Source of the DNA: Komagataeibacter nataicola
GTDB lineage: Bacteria > Pseudomonadota > Alphaproteobacteria > Acetobacterales > Acetobacteraceae
DNA length: 64,000 bases
Assembly: GCF_003207795.1 (NCBI RefSeq)
Contig: NZ_NIRT01000008.1
Coordinates: 1-64,000 of the forward strand
Reading direction: 5' to 3'
Position 1 is the first letter of the stretch, and every line of letters starts with the position of its first letter. Under the pieces are notes generated by a model, which ran no database searches, was not told the DNA's origin, and worked only from the letters and a program-made list of their open reading frames with translations. Below are positions 47,892 to 58,748 of this stretch, piece after piece. Made by a program: the position numbers and the translations under genes.

Positions 47892-49190
47892 TCAGCCCGC
47901 TTCACGCTGCATGATGGCGGCAAAAAAACCATCCGTATGGTGCTGGCGCGGTGTCAGGCTGACCTGTCCATCTGTGCTCAGTCCCGCGGGCAGGTCATCA
48001 TCCGCGCCATCGGGCACGACGAGCGAAAAGGCCGGATTGCGAGCCAGGAAGGCTGCAATCTGGTCGCCATTTTCCTCACGCAGCACGGAGCATGTGGCAT
48101 AGACCATCCGCCCGCCCGGCCGCACCAGGGCTGCGGCACGGTCCATGATCGCGGCCTGCTTTTCGGTCAGTTCCACAAGGTCCTGCTCGCGCAGGCGCAG
48201 GCGGGCATCGGGGTTGCGCCGCCATGTGCCGGTGCCGGTGCATGGCGCATCGACCAGCACACGGTCAAAGCTGCCACTGCGGCGGCGCGCCCAGCGGTCG
48301 CCCGCCACCAGCAGGTGGCGCTCGGCATTATGCACGCCCGCGCGGCGCAGGCGACGCACCGCGCCTTCCAGTCGGGGTTCGGACACGTCGCACGCCACGA
48401 TGTGCCCACGGTTCTCCATGGTCATGGCCATGCCCAGCGTCTTGCCTGCGGCACCTGCGCAGTAATCGAGCACGCGCATGCCCGGCCGTGCGCCCACGGC
48501 GGCGACGACAAGCTGGCTGCCTTCATCCTGAATTTCGATCAGCCCGCTGCGAAACGCCGCGCACGACGTGATGGGCTGGCGGCCCGCAACCCGCAGCCCC
48601 CACGGCGAGAGCGCGGTATCAACCGCATGGATGCCTTCCCCTTCAAGGGCGGCCTGCGCGCTGGGGCGGTCTGATTTGAGCAGGTTCACCCGCAGGTCAA
48701 GCGTCGCCTCGCCATCCATGGCGGCCAGTTCGGCTTCCAGCCCCGCGCCAAAGGTCCGCTCAAGGCGGGGCAGCAGCCAGTCCGGCACCTCCAGCCGCAC
48801 GGCGGGCGGCATGTCGGGGTGGAGCAGCCCCTGCCCTTCAAGCTGGTCATACAGGCTGCTCTCGGAGCCAATCAGCCCCAGCGGCGCGTACCGCTCACCG
48901 GTAAAGAGATGCTGCGGGTTTTCACGCGCATCCGGGTCGAGCGCCATCATGGCCAGCACCAGCGTGCGGGGCGTGACCTTGCCCCCCACGCGTTCAATCC
49001 ACCAGTGCAGCCTGCGCCAGTGCCGCAGCACGCGCCACACGCGCGCCGATATGGCCCGGCGGTCGCCGCCGCCAATATAACGCCGTTCACGAAAGAAGGC
49101 ATTGGCCAGCGCATCGGCAGGACGCTGCGGCGTCGCCTCCATTGCGGCAAGCAGGTCAATGGCGGCGGAAAGCCGTGCGCTGGGTGTCAT
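47892..49190 (-). CDS. rsmB: RsmB/NOP family rRNA (cytosine-C5) methyltransferase
   Basis: A 432-residue SAM-dependent m5C methyltransferase of the Sun/NOP family. The N-terminal part (about 1-140) is a helical RNA-binding region. The catalytic domain has SAM motif VLDYCAGAAGKTLGMA, the Cys of VDAPCTGTGTWRRNPD and the nucleophile Cys of YATCSVLREEN. The probable target is C967 of 16S rRNA. It lies 38 bases downstream of guaB, an adjacency seen in related genomes, with a stop-codon-containing hairpin between them. Confidence 0.93.
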   Translation of the reverse strand: MTPSARLSAAIDLLAAMEATPQRPADALANAFFRERRYIGGGDRRAISARVWRVLRHWRRLHWWIERVGGKVTPRTLVLAMMALDPDARENPQHLFTGERYAPLGLIGSESSLYDQLEGQGLLHPDMPPAVRLEVPDWLLPRLERTFGAGLEAELAAMDGEATLDLRVNLLKSDRPSAQAALEGEGIHAVDTALSPWGLRVAGRQPITSCAAFRSGLIEIQDEGSQLVVAAVGARPGMRVLDYCAGAAGKTLGMAMTMENRGHIVACDVSEPRLEGAVRRLRRAGVHNAERHLLVAGDRWARRRSGSFDRVLVDAPCTGTGTWRRNPDARLRLREQDLVELTEKQAAIMDRAAALVRPGGRMVYATCSVLREENGDQIAAFLARNPAFSLVVPDGADDDLPAGLSTDGQVSLTPRQHHTDGFFAAIMQREAG

Positions 49191-49219
49191 GAATCAGGGA
49201 ACCGTTATTGTGGGAAAGG

Positions 49220-50746
<1,527 letters not shown>

Positions 50747-50892
50747 TCAGCAGATGGCGGCTACCCCGCGCCTCGGGTCACCGACCGTTGGCGCACCCTC
50801 TTAGGGGGCTAAGCGGGCGCTGGCAAGCATTACGCGCGGGCTTCGTGCGCTTTCTGCCCGCACGGGGCAAAAAAACAGCAGCCTGCCTGCCC

Positions 50893-51678
50893 TTACGCGC
50901 TCAGGCGCAGGCCGTCATACGCGGCCTCGACCCCTGCGGGCAGGTTGGCCTGCATCCATGCCCAGTCCATGTCCGGCCCCATATGGGTCAGCACCGTGCG
51001 GCGCGGCCGTATTACGTCGCGCCATGCCAGCACGCACTCCAGCCAGCCATGCGAGGGATGGGTTGCGCGCTGGAAGCAGTCCACCACCCATGTATCGACC
51101 CCGCGCAGCACGGCCAGGGCGTGCTCGTCGAGTTCGGCAACATCGGTGCAGTAGGCCATCGGCCCCGCGCGCAGGCCCAGCGTTTCGATCCGGCCATGGG
51201 TCTGGGCAAAAAACTGCACTTCCATCCCGGCCACAACCTGCGTGGATGGCAGGGCGATGGTGTTCACATCCAGTATGGGGCGGAAGATGCCTGGCGGCGT
51301 CCATGGGCGGAAGGCGTAATCGAATCGGGTGCGGATCTCCTCCAGCACCTCCGCCGTGCCATAGACGGGAATCGGGCCGTTGATGATGCGGTTGATGGCG
51401 CGCAGTTCATCCAGCCCAAGGATATGGTCGGCATGGGCATGGGTATAGACCACGGCGTCGATCATGCCGATGCGCTGCGCCAGAAACTGTGCGCGCAGGT
51501 CCGGCCCCGTATCGACAAGCAGGCGGCGGCCCGGCCCGTCATCGATCAGCACGGAGGCCCGGGTGCGCCGGTTGCGTGGCTCGGTGGGGTCGCATTCGCC
51601 CCAGTCCCCCGCCCCGTCCGGACCACCGAGCATGGGCACGCCCGCCGAACCGCCGCAGCCCAGTATGATCATATCCAT
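50893..51678 (-). CDS. MBL-fold metal-dependent hydrolase, PhnP-like
   Basis: A 261-residue metallo-beta-lactamase-fold protein. The metal motif is THAHADHILG, preceded by LLVDTGPDLRAQFL, with TDVAELDE and a C-terminal LTHMGPDMDW providing further ligands. A GECDPTEPRNRRTRAS segment near residue 28 is typical of the PhnP-like/phosphodiesterase subgroup usually found after tatD. The substrate is not known for this subgroup. It is the last gene of the dacA-tmk-holB-metG-tatD run; the gap to tatD is 4 bases. Confidence 0.88.
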   Translation of the reverse strand: MDMIILGCGGSAGVPMLGGPDGAGDWGECDPTEPRNRRTRASVLIDDGPGRRLLVDTGPDLRAQFLAQRIGMIDAVVYTHAHADHILGLDELRAINRIINGPIPVYGTAEVLEEIRTRFDYAFRPWTPPGIFRPILDVNTIALPSTQVVAGMEVQFFAQTHGRIETLGLRAGPMAYCTDVAELDEHALAVLRGVDTWVVDCFQRATHPSHGWLECVLAWRDVIRPRRTVLTHMGPDMDWAWMQANLPAGVEAAYDGLRLSA

Positions 51679-51682
51679 GCCG

Positions 51683-52480
51683 TTATACCGCCTGTGTGAA
51701 CAGTCGACCGAAATTGCGCGTGGTCATGCTGGCGAACGCCGCATCGTCCATGCCGCGCAGTTCGGCCAGCAGGCGCGCGGTATAGGCCACATAACCCGGC
51801 TCGTTGCGCTTGCCACGCCTGGGCACGGGCGCCAGATAGGGCGAATCGGTCTCCACCAGCAGCCGCCCGGCGGGTACGTCCTTCGCCACATCGCGCACGG
51901 ACTGCGCGCGGTTGAAGGTGGCGATGCCCGAGAAGCTGATATACCCCCCCAGTTCCAGCGCGCCCCGTGCCAGCTCCGGCCCGGATGAGAAGCAGTGGAT
52001 CAGGAATGGAAACGCCCCCCGGCTCTCGGTCTCGTCACGCAAAATGGCCAGTGTGTCGTCATCGGCCTCCCGCGTGTGGATGACCAGCGGCAGGCCAGTG
52101 CGGCGGGCGGCATCGATATGCACCCGAAAGCTCTCCTGCTGGCGGGGGCGGATGTCCTCCCCGCCATGGAAGTAGTCCAGCCCGCTCTCGCCAATGCCCA
52201 CCACGCGGGCATCATCTGCCATGGCCGCGAGTTCGGCCCCGGTGGGGAGCGCCTCCTCGTCCACATGGTCGGGATGGGTGCCGATGGTGCACCAGACCCG
52301 CAGGTCGGGCGTATCAAGCGTGGCCAGCTTTTTCTGCTGGTCCGCGCGTGACAGCCGCGTGCCGATGGTCACCAGCCCGTCCACCCCGGCCTCGCGCGTG
52401 CGGGCCAGGACTTCGGGCATTTCCTCATCGGAAAAATGATCGAGATGGCAGTGGGAGTCGGTCAGCCCCGTGCGGGTCAT
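51683..52480 (-). CDS. tatD: TatD family deoxyribonuclease
   Basis: A metal-dependent TIM-barrel hydrolase of 265 residues; family members are 3'-5' DNA exonucleases. Metal ligands appear in DSHCHLDHF (HxH near the N-terminus), GESGLDYF (Glu), LVIHTREADDDT (His), IHCFSSGPE (His) and VETDSPYLAP (Asp). The start overlaps the metG stop by 4 bases (ATGA), so translation is coupled. Confidence 0.94.
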   Translation of the reverse strand: MTRTGLTDSHCHLDHFSDEEMPEVLARTREAGVDGLVTIGTRLSRADQQKKLATLDTPDLRVWCTIGTHPDHVDEEALPTGAELAAMADDARVVGIGESGLDYFHGGEDIRPRQQESFRVHIDAARRTGLPLVIHTREADDDTLAILRDETESRGAFPFLIHCFSSGPELARGALELGGYISFSGIATFNRAQSVRDVAKDVPAGRLLVETDSPYLAPVPRRGKRNEPGYVAYTARLLAELRGMDDAAFASMTTRNFGRLFTQAV

Positions 52481-54015
52481 GATGCCTCAGGCTCCTCATG
52501 GCGCGGGAAAACGCCCTCAGGCCTGGGCAGCACGCGGCCCGCGGGCAGCGGCACATCGAGGGCTGCGAAATCACGCTCGCTTTCCGCCACGCCAAGCTGT
52601 GTCAGCATTTTATCCATGCTGCCGGGCATGTAAGGCTGCAACACGGTAGCGATGATGCGCAGCGCATCGACCAGCACGCGCAGCACCTCGCCCATGCGCT
52701 CGGGGTCGGTTTTCCTGAGCTTCCACGGGGCCTGATGGTCGATATAGGCGTTACACGCGCGGATCAGCTTCCACACTTCTTCCAGCGCGTCGGTCAGGGC
52801 CTGGCGGTCAATCTGCTGGTGCATGATGTCGGGCAGAAGGCTGGCGGTGGCCAGCAGTTCGCGGTCCTCATCGGTATGTTTGCCCTGCGCGGGCAATTTA
52901 CCTTCGCAGTTGCGTGCAACCTGCGAGAGGGTGCGCTGGGCAAGGTTGCCGAGGTCATTGGCCAGTTCGACATTCATGCGCGAGATGATGGCGCGACGGC
53001 TGAGGTCGCTGTCACCACCAAAGGGCATCTCGCGCATCAGGAAGAAGCGGATGGGATCGAGGCCGAAGGTTTTCACCAGGTCGCGCGGGTCCACCACGTT
53101 GCCCAGCGACTTGCTCATCTTCTGGCCCTCGATGGTCCACCAGCCATGCGAGAACACGCGCTCGGGCAGCTTCAGGTCGGCCGCCATCAGCAGCGCGGGC
53201 CAGTAAATGGCGTGGAAACGCAGGATGTCCTTGCCCACAAGGTGCAGGTTGGGGGGCCAGAAATCCCACCGCGGGGCCGTCTCGTCCGGGTAGCCCACGG
53301 CGGAGAGGTAATTGGCCAGCGCATCGACCCACACATACATCACATGCTTCGGGTCACCCGGCACGGGAATGCCCCAGTTGAAGCTGGTGCGGCTGATGGA
53401 CAGGTCGCGCAGGCCCTGCTTTACGAAGCTCTTCACCTCGTTGCGGCGGCTCTGCGGCTCGATGAAGCCGGGGCGGGTTTCATAAAGTTCAAGCAGCCTG
53501 TCGCCGAATTTGGACAGGTTGAAGAAGTAGGACGGCTCCTTCACCCACTCAACGGCGGCACCCGTGGGGGCGACCTTCCTGCCGTCGGGTCCGTCGATGA
53601 GTTCTTCCTCGCCATAGAAGCATTCATCACGGGTTGCGTACCAGCCTTCATAGGCATCGAGGTAGATGTGGCCGTTTTCCTCGAGCTTCTTCCACAATGC
53701 CTGAGCCGCCTGCACATGGCGTGGCTCCGTGGTGCGGATGAAGTCATCATAGGAGATGTCCATCGTGTCGTACATGTCGCGGAAGTCGGCAGCGACCGCA
53801 TCGGCGAAGGCCTGCGGCTGCATGCCTTTGGCCTCGGCGGCCTGCTCCACCTTCTGGCCGTGCTCGTCGGTGCCGGTCAGGAAAAAGACGTCAAAGCCCG
53901 CCAGCCGCTTGAAGCGCGCGATCACGTCGGCTGCGACCGAGGTGTAGGCGTGGCCGATATGAGGCGCCCCGTTCACGTAATAGATTGGTGTTGTGACGTA
54001 GTAGCGCCGTGTCAT
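52477..54015 (-). CDS. metG: methionyl-tRNA synthetase
   Basis: Charges tRNA-Met and tRNA-fMet; 512 residues. The class I motif HIGH is exact at 19-22 and KMSKS at 299-303. The region that carries zinc knuckles in E. coli MetRS lacks the four-Cys pattern here, so this is the zinc-less form, and the C-terminal dimerisation (tRNA-binding) domain is absent. Start and stop overlap holB and tatD by 4 bases each. Confidence 0.97.
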   Translation of the reverse strand: MTRRYYVTTPIYYVNGAPHIGHAYTSVAADVIARFKRLAGFDVFFLTGTDEHGQKVEQAAEAKGMQPQAFADAVAADFRDMYDTMDISYDDFIRTTEPRHVQAAQALWKKLEENGHIYLDAYEGWYATRDECFYGEEELIDGPDGRKVAPTGAAVEWVKEPSYFFNLSKFGDRLLELYETRPGFIEPQSRRNEVKSFVKQGLRDLSISRTSFNWGIPVPGDPKHVMYVWVDALANYLSAVGYPDETAPRWDFWPPNLHLVGKDILRFHAIYWPALLMAADLKLPERVFSHGWWTIEGQKMSKSLGNVVDPRDLVKTFGLDPIRFFLMREMPFGGDSDLSRRAIISRMNVELANDLGNLAQRTLSQVARNCEGKLPAQGKHTDEDRELLATASLLPDIMHQQIDRQALTDALEEVWKLIRACNAYIDHQAPWKLRKTDPERMGEVLRVLVDALRIIATVLQPYMPGSMDKMLTQLGVAESERDFAALDVPLPAGRVLPRPEGVFPRHEEPEAS

Positions 54016-54974
54016 GTTTCACTCACCCGCGCAAGGGCCGTAAGGACCGCCTGCTGTTTATCCAGATTGAACTGTTCCGTTTCCGCGCGCAGCCGCATCA
54101 TGTCCTGCCACAGCAGGGCCAGACGGGCCGGGCGCAGATCCGTATTCTGCACCCTGTCCGTGCTGGCGGCCAGGGCGCGTGCCTTGTGAGATATGGCATC
54201 ACACAGCAGATCGAAAAAGACGCAAAAGTCATTTTCCCGTTTTGTGACCTGTGCGGCAATGTCATAGCCTGCCCCCTCGCCTGCCGTGCCCTCCATCACA
54301 TCCGCCACCAGACGCGACAGGGCCGGACCATCACCGCCAAGCAGTTCCATCGCCTTGCCCGGCGCGCCATGCGCAAGTGGAATGATGGCCTCGATCTCCT
54401 CGACTGAAGGGGTATCAGGCATGGTGGCCAGCACGGCGCGCATCGTCGCTTCATCAAGGGCGGACAGGCCCAGCACCCGGCAGCGGCTGCGGATGGTGGG
54501 CAGCAGGCGGCCCGGCACGGCGGTGGTGAGGATCAGGATCGCGCGCTCGGGCGGTTCCTCCAGAATCTTGAGAATGGCGTTGGCCGCCGTGCGGTTCATG
54601 TATTCCGCGCCATCGACAATCACCACCCGCCAGCCGCCCTCGGCCGCCGTGCGCCGCAGGAAAGCGCCAATGGGGCGGATGTCATCGCCCACGATCTCGC
54701 GGCGCAGACGGTTGCGCTTTTCATCCATGCCGCGCGCAATCACCAGCAGGTCGGCATGGGTGCCAGCGGTGACGCGGCGGCCCACCGGGCTGTCATGGTC
54801 CTCGGCCCGCAGCAGGGCGCGCGCCATGAGAAAGGCCATGCTGGCCTTGCCGATGCCTTCCGGCCCGGTCAGCAGCCAGGCATGGTGCAGCCGCCCCGTG
54901 CGCATGACCGCCTGGAATTCCCGCCATGCCGCGTCATGACCAAGCAGGCGGCGGCAGGTGCGCGGATCAGGCAT
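54012..54974 (-). CDS. holB: DNA polymerase III delta' subunit
   Basis: A clamp-loader subunit of 320 residues with an AAA+ fold. It has the P-loop TGPEGIGKASMAF near residue 36 and IVDGAEYMNRTAANAILKILEEPP, the sensor/arginine-finger neighbourhood typical of delta'. The zinc-finger cysteines of some delta' proteins are not evident. It overlaps tmk upstream by 8 bases and metG downstream by 4 bases within the operon. Confidence 0.93.
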   Translation of the reverse strand: MPDPRTCRRLLGHDAAWREFQAVMRTGRLHHAWLLTGPEGIGKASMAFLMARALLRAEDHDSPVGRRVTAGTHADLLVIARGMDEKRNRLRREIVGDDIRPIGAFLRRTAAEGGWRVVIVDGAEYMNRTAANAILKILEEPPERAILILTTAVPGRLLPTIRSRCRVLGLSALDEATMRAVLATMPDTPSVEEIEAIIPLAHGAPGKAMELLGGDGPALSRLVADVMEGTAGEGAGYDIAAQVTKRENDFCVFFDLLCDAISHKARALAASTDRVQNTDLRPARLALLWQDMMRLRAETEQFNLDKQQAVLTALARVSET

Positions 54975-55602
54975 GGGGCAGCAGCGGGGTTACGATATCG
55001 CGCAATGCCTGCTGCACTTCCTGCGTGGCGCCACTTGCATCAATGCGGCGGCAGCGCGTGGCGTCGCGCCGGGCAATGGCATCAAAACCCTCGGCCACGC
55101 GGGCATGGAAGGCAGCGCCTTCCGCCTCGTAGCGGTCGATGCGGGCATCGCCCCGCCCGGCCAGGCGGGCCTGCGCCATGGCGGGCGGCACCTCGAGCAT
55201 GCACGTCAGGTCTGGCACCACGGGAATCAGGCCGCGCAGGGTGGCGATCAGGCCCAGCATGGCCGGGTCGCCGTGGCTCAGGCCGTAGCCCTGATAGGCC
55301 TCGGTTGAATCGGTAAAGCGATCACAGATCACCACGCCGCCGCGCGCCAGCATGGGCGCGATGCGCTGCTCGACATGATCGGTGCGGGCGGCGAAATGGG
55401 CCATGACCTCGGCCCTAGCCGAAAGGCCGTGGCCGCCAAACAGCAGCAGTTCGCGCAATGCCTCCGCCCCCGGCGTGCCACCCGGCTCGCGCGTGAGGTC
55501 AATATCATACCCCTGCGCGCGCAGATATTCGGCCAGAAGCCGCGCCTGGGTGGACTTGCCCGCCCCCTCGCCGCCTTCAAAGGTAATGAACAGGCCCGCC
55601 AT
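54967..55602 (-). CDS. tmk: thymidylate kinase
   Basis: Phosphorylates dTMP to dTDP; 211 residues. The P-loop FEGGEGAGKSTQ is at 8-19, the TREPGGTPGAEALRELL motif and ICDRFTDSTEAYQGYG (the DRF/Y motif) follow. The gene begins 3 bases after the dacA stop and overlaps holB by 8 bases. Confidence 0.96.
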   Translation of the reverse strand: MAGLFITFEGGEGAGKSTQARLLAEYLRAQGYDIDLTREPGGTPGAEALRELLLFGGHGLSARAEVMAHFAARTDHVEQRIAPMLARGGVVICDRFTDSTEAYQGYGLSHGDPAMLGLIATLRGLIPVVPDLTCMLEVPPAMAQARLAGRGDARIDRYEAEGAAFHARVAEGFDAIARRDATRCRRIDASGATQEVQQALRDIVTPLLPHA

Positions 55603-55605
55603 GGT

Positions 55606-56826
55606 CTAGCCATGCCCCAGCTTGCGGCCCAGCACCGCCGTGGCACGGCCCATCAGGCCAAGGCGCGGCACATCGGCACCCGCCACCAGCGGAATGCGGA
55701 TCTCGGCCAGGCCGGTATTGGCGATCACCATCTCGCCAAGCTGCTGGCCCGCCGTGACCGGGGCCGCCACGGGGCTGCGGTAGTCCATGCTCACATGCAC
55801 CCGGTTCTGCCAGCCATGCGGCAGGGTGAGCGTGACATCACGGGTAGCCACCAGCGGCACGGTGGGCGCCTGCCCCAGCCAGACCGGAGCATGATCCACC
55901 ACAGCACCATTATGGAGCAGGGTCGCGTTCTCGAAATTGACGAACGACCACTCGAACAGCCGCTCGCCCTCGTTGGCGCGGGCATTGCTGCTGGGCAGGC
56001 CGTTGATGGCCATGACCACGCGGTTGCCGCCGCGCTCGGCGCTGGCGCACAGGCCGAAGCCACCGGCATCGGTATGGCCGGTCTTGAGTCCGTCAGCCAC
56101 GCCCTTGACCACCAGCGCGTTACGGTTTTCCTGCGTGATCTTATTGTAGCGGAAGCTCTTTTCCGAGAAGAAATGATAGTATTCAGGGTAATCATGGATC
56201 AGGTGCATGGCGATGGTCGCCACATCACGCGCGGACATGTAATGCCCGTCCATCGGCCAGCCGGTCACGTTGAGGAAGTGGGTGTTGGTCATGCCCAGCT
56301 GTGCTGCCTGCGTGTTCATGAGGCTGACGAACTGGTCCTCCGAACCTGCCACGCCTTCCGCCAGCACGATACAGGCATCATTGCCGGACTGGATCACCAT
56401 GCCCTGGATCAGGTCGGCCACGGCCACGGTGCCATTGAGCGGCACGAACATCTTCGAGCCCTGCATGCGCCATGCCTTCTCGCTGACCGGCAGCATCTGC
56501 TCCAGCGTCAGCCGGCCCGCGCGCAGCATGCCGAACACGATATAGGCCGTCATCATCTTGGTCAGCGATGAGGGCGGCATGCGCTCGTCCGCCGCCTTCT
56601 CCAGTATGACGGCGCCTGTGGTGTAATCGACAATGCACGCCCAGCGCGCGATGGTGTCGATCGGGCCGATCAGGCTGTTGGCGGGCGAGGATGCAACGAC
56701 AGGCGCCGCCGCATCAACAGCGGCAGGCCCGGCAGGGTGGCGCCGCCGGGCCGCGGGTGCGGCGAGCGCCGTGGTCGAGAAAAGAAGGCTGGTGGCGCCA
56801 GCCAGAAGGAAACGTCGGGTGTGCAT
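55606..56826 (-). CDS. dacA: D-alanyl-D-alanine carboxypeptidase (PBP5 family)
   Basis: A low-molecular-weight penicillin-binding protein of 406 residues that trims the terminal D-Ala of peptidoglycan stems. It has an N-terminal signal with an RR pair (MHTRRFLLAGATSLL, AxA near 23) and an Ala/Pro-rich linker. The catalytic SxxK is SLTK at 87-90, SGN at 147-149 and the KTG motif in LKTGHTDAGG. A beta-rich C-terminal domain follows (VPLVATRDVTLTLP). It starts the tmk-holB-metG operon. Confidence 0.93.
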   Translation of the reverse strand: MHTRRFLLAGATSLLFSTTALAAPAARRRHPAGPAAVDAAAPVVASSPANSLIGPIDTIARWACIVDYTTGAVILEKAADERMPPSSLTKMMTAYIVFGMLRAGRLTLEQMLPVSEKAWRMQGSKMFVPLNGTVAVADLIQGMVIQSGNDACIVLAEGVAGSEDQFVSLMNTQAAQLGMTNTHFLNVTGWPMDGHYMSARDVATIAMHLIHDYPEYYHFFSEKSFRYNKITQENRNALVVKGVADGLKTGHTDAGGFGLCASAERGGNRVVMAINGLPSSNARANEGERLFEWSFVNFENATLLHNGAVVDHAPVWLGQAPTVPLVATRDVTLTLPHGWQNRVHVSMDYRSPVAAPVTAGQQLGEMVIANTGLAEIRIPLVAGADVPRLGLMGRATAVLGRKLGHG

Positions 56827-56882
56827 TGCGTCCTTGGTCCGGTAGGTGCCAGCCGCGCGCAGGACTGGCGTGACGGGAGCCG

Positions 56883-57899
56883 TCAGGTGATTTCGTTACC
56901 GAGCAGGCCCACGGCCAGCGCATAAAAATCGGATGGATTGTAGCGACGGATCGCGGCGAAATTGCGATAGACCATGAAGGCCTCGCCCCCTGGCCCATCG
57001 GGGCGCAGCACCGCGCCGGTTGTGGTGGGGTCGGCAAAGGGCGCGCCACCCATCTGGCGCACGCCCATGGCCATCCATTCCGCATGGGTGCGGGTGTGGG
57101 TGCGCCCGAGTTCGGATTGCGCCACGCTGTCGGGCACGGTGATTTCCTGCCCCCAGCTTTCGCCGCCCACCCAGCCCGAACCCGCCAGATAGTTGGCGAT
57201 GGAACCGAAGATGTCGGGCATGGAATGCCAGATGTCGCGCCTGCCATCGCCGTCGATATCCACGGCGTATCTGAGGTAGGCGCTGGGCATGAACTGTGGC
57301 TGGCCCATGGCGCCGGCGTAACTGCCGGTCATGAGGTCTGGCGTGATGTCACCCGCGTTGAGGATGGCGAGCGCGTGGAAGAGTTCATCATGGAAGAATT
57401 TCGCCCGCCTGCCCTCGAACGCCAGCGTGCACAGCGCATCGACCACCGTGAATTTGCCGGTCAGCGCGCCATAGGCCGATTCCAGCCCCCAGATGCCCAT
57501 CACGGCGCCGGGTGCAACATTATAGCGGGTCAGCACCTGCTGCTCGAGCACGCCGCGCTGGGCGGCGAAGGCCGCGCGCCCGTCACTGATCTTGCGCGCG
57601 CCCAGCACGCGGCTGCGATACTGCGCCCAGGTGAGGTGGAATTCCGGCTGGTTGCGGTCGCGCTGGATCACCTGCGCATTGGGCGCCTGCAGATCGAGCG
57701 CCTGCGCCACCGCTGGAGCGTTCAGCCCCTGCCGACTCGCCTCGCGCCGGATGGTGGCGAGAAAGGCGGCGTAATCCCCGCTGGCCGCCGGCGTGGCCGG
57801 GGGCCTGTGGCGTGCCGCCTGCGCGGGCAGCAGCCACGTAGCACCCGCTCCGGCAAGGGAAGCGGCAGCAGCATGAAGGAGGCGACGACGTACGAGCAT
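56883..57899 (-). CDS. lytic murein transglycosylase (MltB-like)
   Basis: A peptidoglycan-cleaving enzyme of 338 residues. An exported N-terminus (LVRRRLLHAAAASLAGAGATWLLPAQA) with twin arginines ends in AQA. Family residues are the catalytic Glu140 in GIWGLESAYG, GAMGQPQFMPSAYLRYAVD, DGDGRRDIW and YLAGSGWVGGESWG. The ATG at 57899 gives the best signal peptide; a TTG at 57935 would add 12 residues. Gap to dacA is 56 bases, and both act on murein. Confidence 0.9.
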   Translation of the reverse strand: MLVRRRLLHAAAASLAGAGATWLLPAQAARHRPPATPAASGDYAAFLATIRREASRQGLNAPAVAQALDLQAPNAQVIQRDRNQPEFHLTWAQYRSRVLGARKISDGRAAFAAQRGVLEQQVLTRYNVAPGAVMGIWGLESAYGALTGKFTVVDALCTLAFEGRRAKFFHDELFHALAILNAGDITPDLMTGSYAGAMGQPQFMPSAYLRYAVDIDGDGRRDIWHSMPDIFGSIANYLAGSGWVGGESWGQEITVPDSVAQSELGRTHTRTHAEWMAMGVRQMGGAPFADPTTTGAVLRPDGPGGEAFMVYRNFAAIRRYNPSDFYALAVGLLGNEIT

Positions 57900-58169
57900 G
57901 TCAGATGCTGTGCCACGCCACCACGCCCGTTTCAATCTCTGACTTGCACATCACGCGCCCTGGCGGGCAGCGCGATACATTATGCGACATAATTTCGCGT
58001 TTGTGACCATAGGCGAAGCATGCAACAAGAACGCCGGACGCTGCCCCGCGTTGGGCGGATGGCCGATCTTTTGTTTACCTGCCCGCATGCCGGGCCGACC
58101 AGAAGGCATGTTCTTGTCCAGCCACGGTTTATCCTGTCCGCCCCGCCCGGATGTGCAAAAGCGCGCTGC

Positions 58170-58748
58170 ATGCCCGCATCGCTGACCGCCTTCCTTGCCA
58201 CGGCGGGCGCCTCCCCCATCATGCAGGCGCTGGCGATCATTGTCGGCACCTTCATACTGGAGGATGCGGCCACGATCCTGACCGCCATGCAGGTGCGCAC
58301 CGGCCATGTCGCCCTGTGGGTGGCGCTGGTGGCGCTTTATATCGGCATCGTGGTGGGCGACATGGGGCTGTATGGCATGGGCCGACTGGCGGCATTGTGG
58401 CCGCCCGCGCGGCGGTGGATCACGCTGCCCGGCGGCGCGCGCGAGGGCAAGTGGTTCGACCGCAACGTGTTCCGCATCGTGTTCATCAGCCGTTTCGTGC
58501 CCGGCGCGCGCTTGCCGCTTTATACCGCGTGTGGTTTCTTCCATGCCCGGTTCGGGCTGTTCTGTGTCGCGGCCATCGCAGCAACGCTGATCTGGACAAC
58601 CATGCTGTTTCTCGTCTCGCTCCAGGTGGGGCAGTTCCTGATCGACCATCTGGGAACATGGAAATGGGCGGGCATGGGCGGTTTTGTCCTGACCATCCTT
58701 CTGATAAGCCGCATGATCGCACGTTTGCAGGGTAACGAGACCAGATGA
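58170..58748 (+). CDS. DedA family (SNARE-associated/VTT domain) membrane protein
   Basis: A 192-residue multi-pass protein of the DedA superfamily. It has hydrophobic segments near 18-38, 45-70, 130-152 and 165-185, and the hallmark FISRFVPGARLPLYTACGFF (Arg and Pro of the amphipathic re-entrant loop). Some DedA relatives flip polyprenyl phosphates or phospholipids. Start 58170 precedes the first conserved helix; the frame is open to 58020 but with no membrane-like content. It overlaps the next gene by ATGA, so both are cotranslated. Confidence 0.88.
   Translation: MPASLTAFLATAGASPIMQALAIIVGTFILEDAATILTAMQVRTGHVALWVALVALYIGIVVGDMGLYGMGRLAALWPPARRWITLPGGAREGKWFDRNVFRIVFISRFVPGARLPLYTACGFFHARFGLFCVAAIAATLIWTTMLFLVSLQVGQFLIDHLGTWKWAGMGGFVLTILLISRMIARLQGNETR

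Noticed and set aside
52498-54189. 563-codon plus-strand frame opposite metG
   Set aside because: metG has exact HIGH and KMSKS motifs; the opposite frame has no recognisable features.
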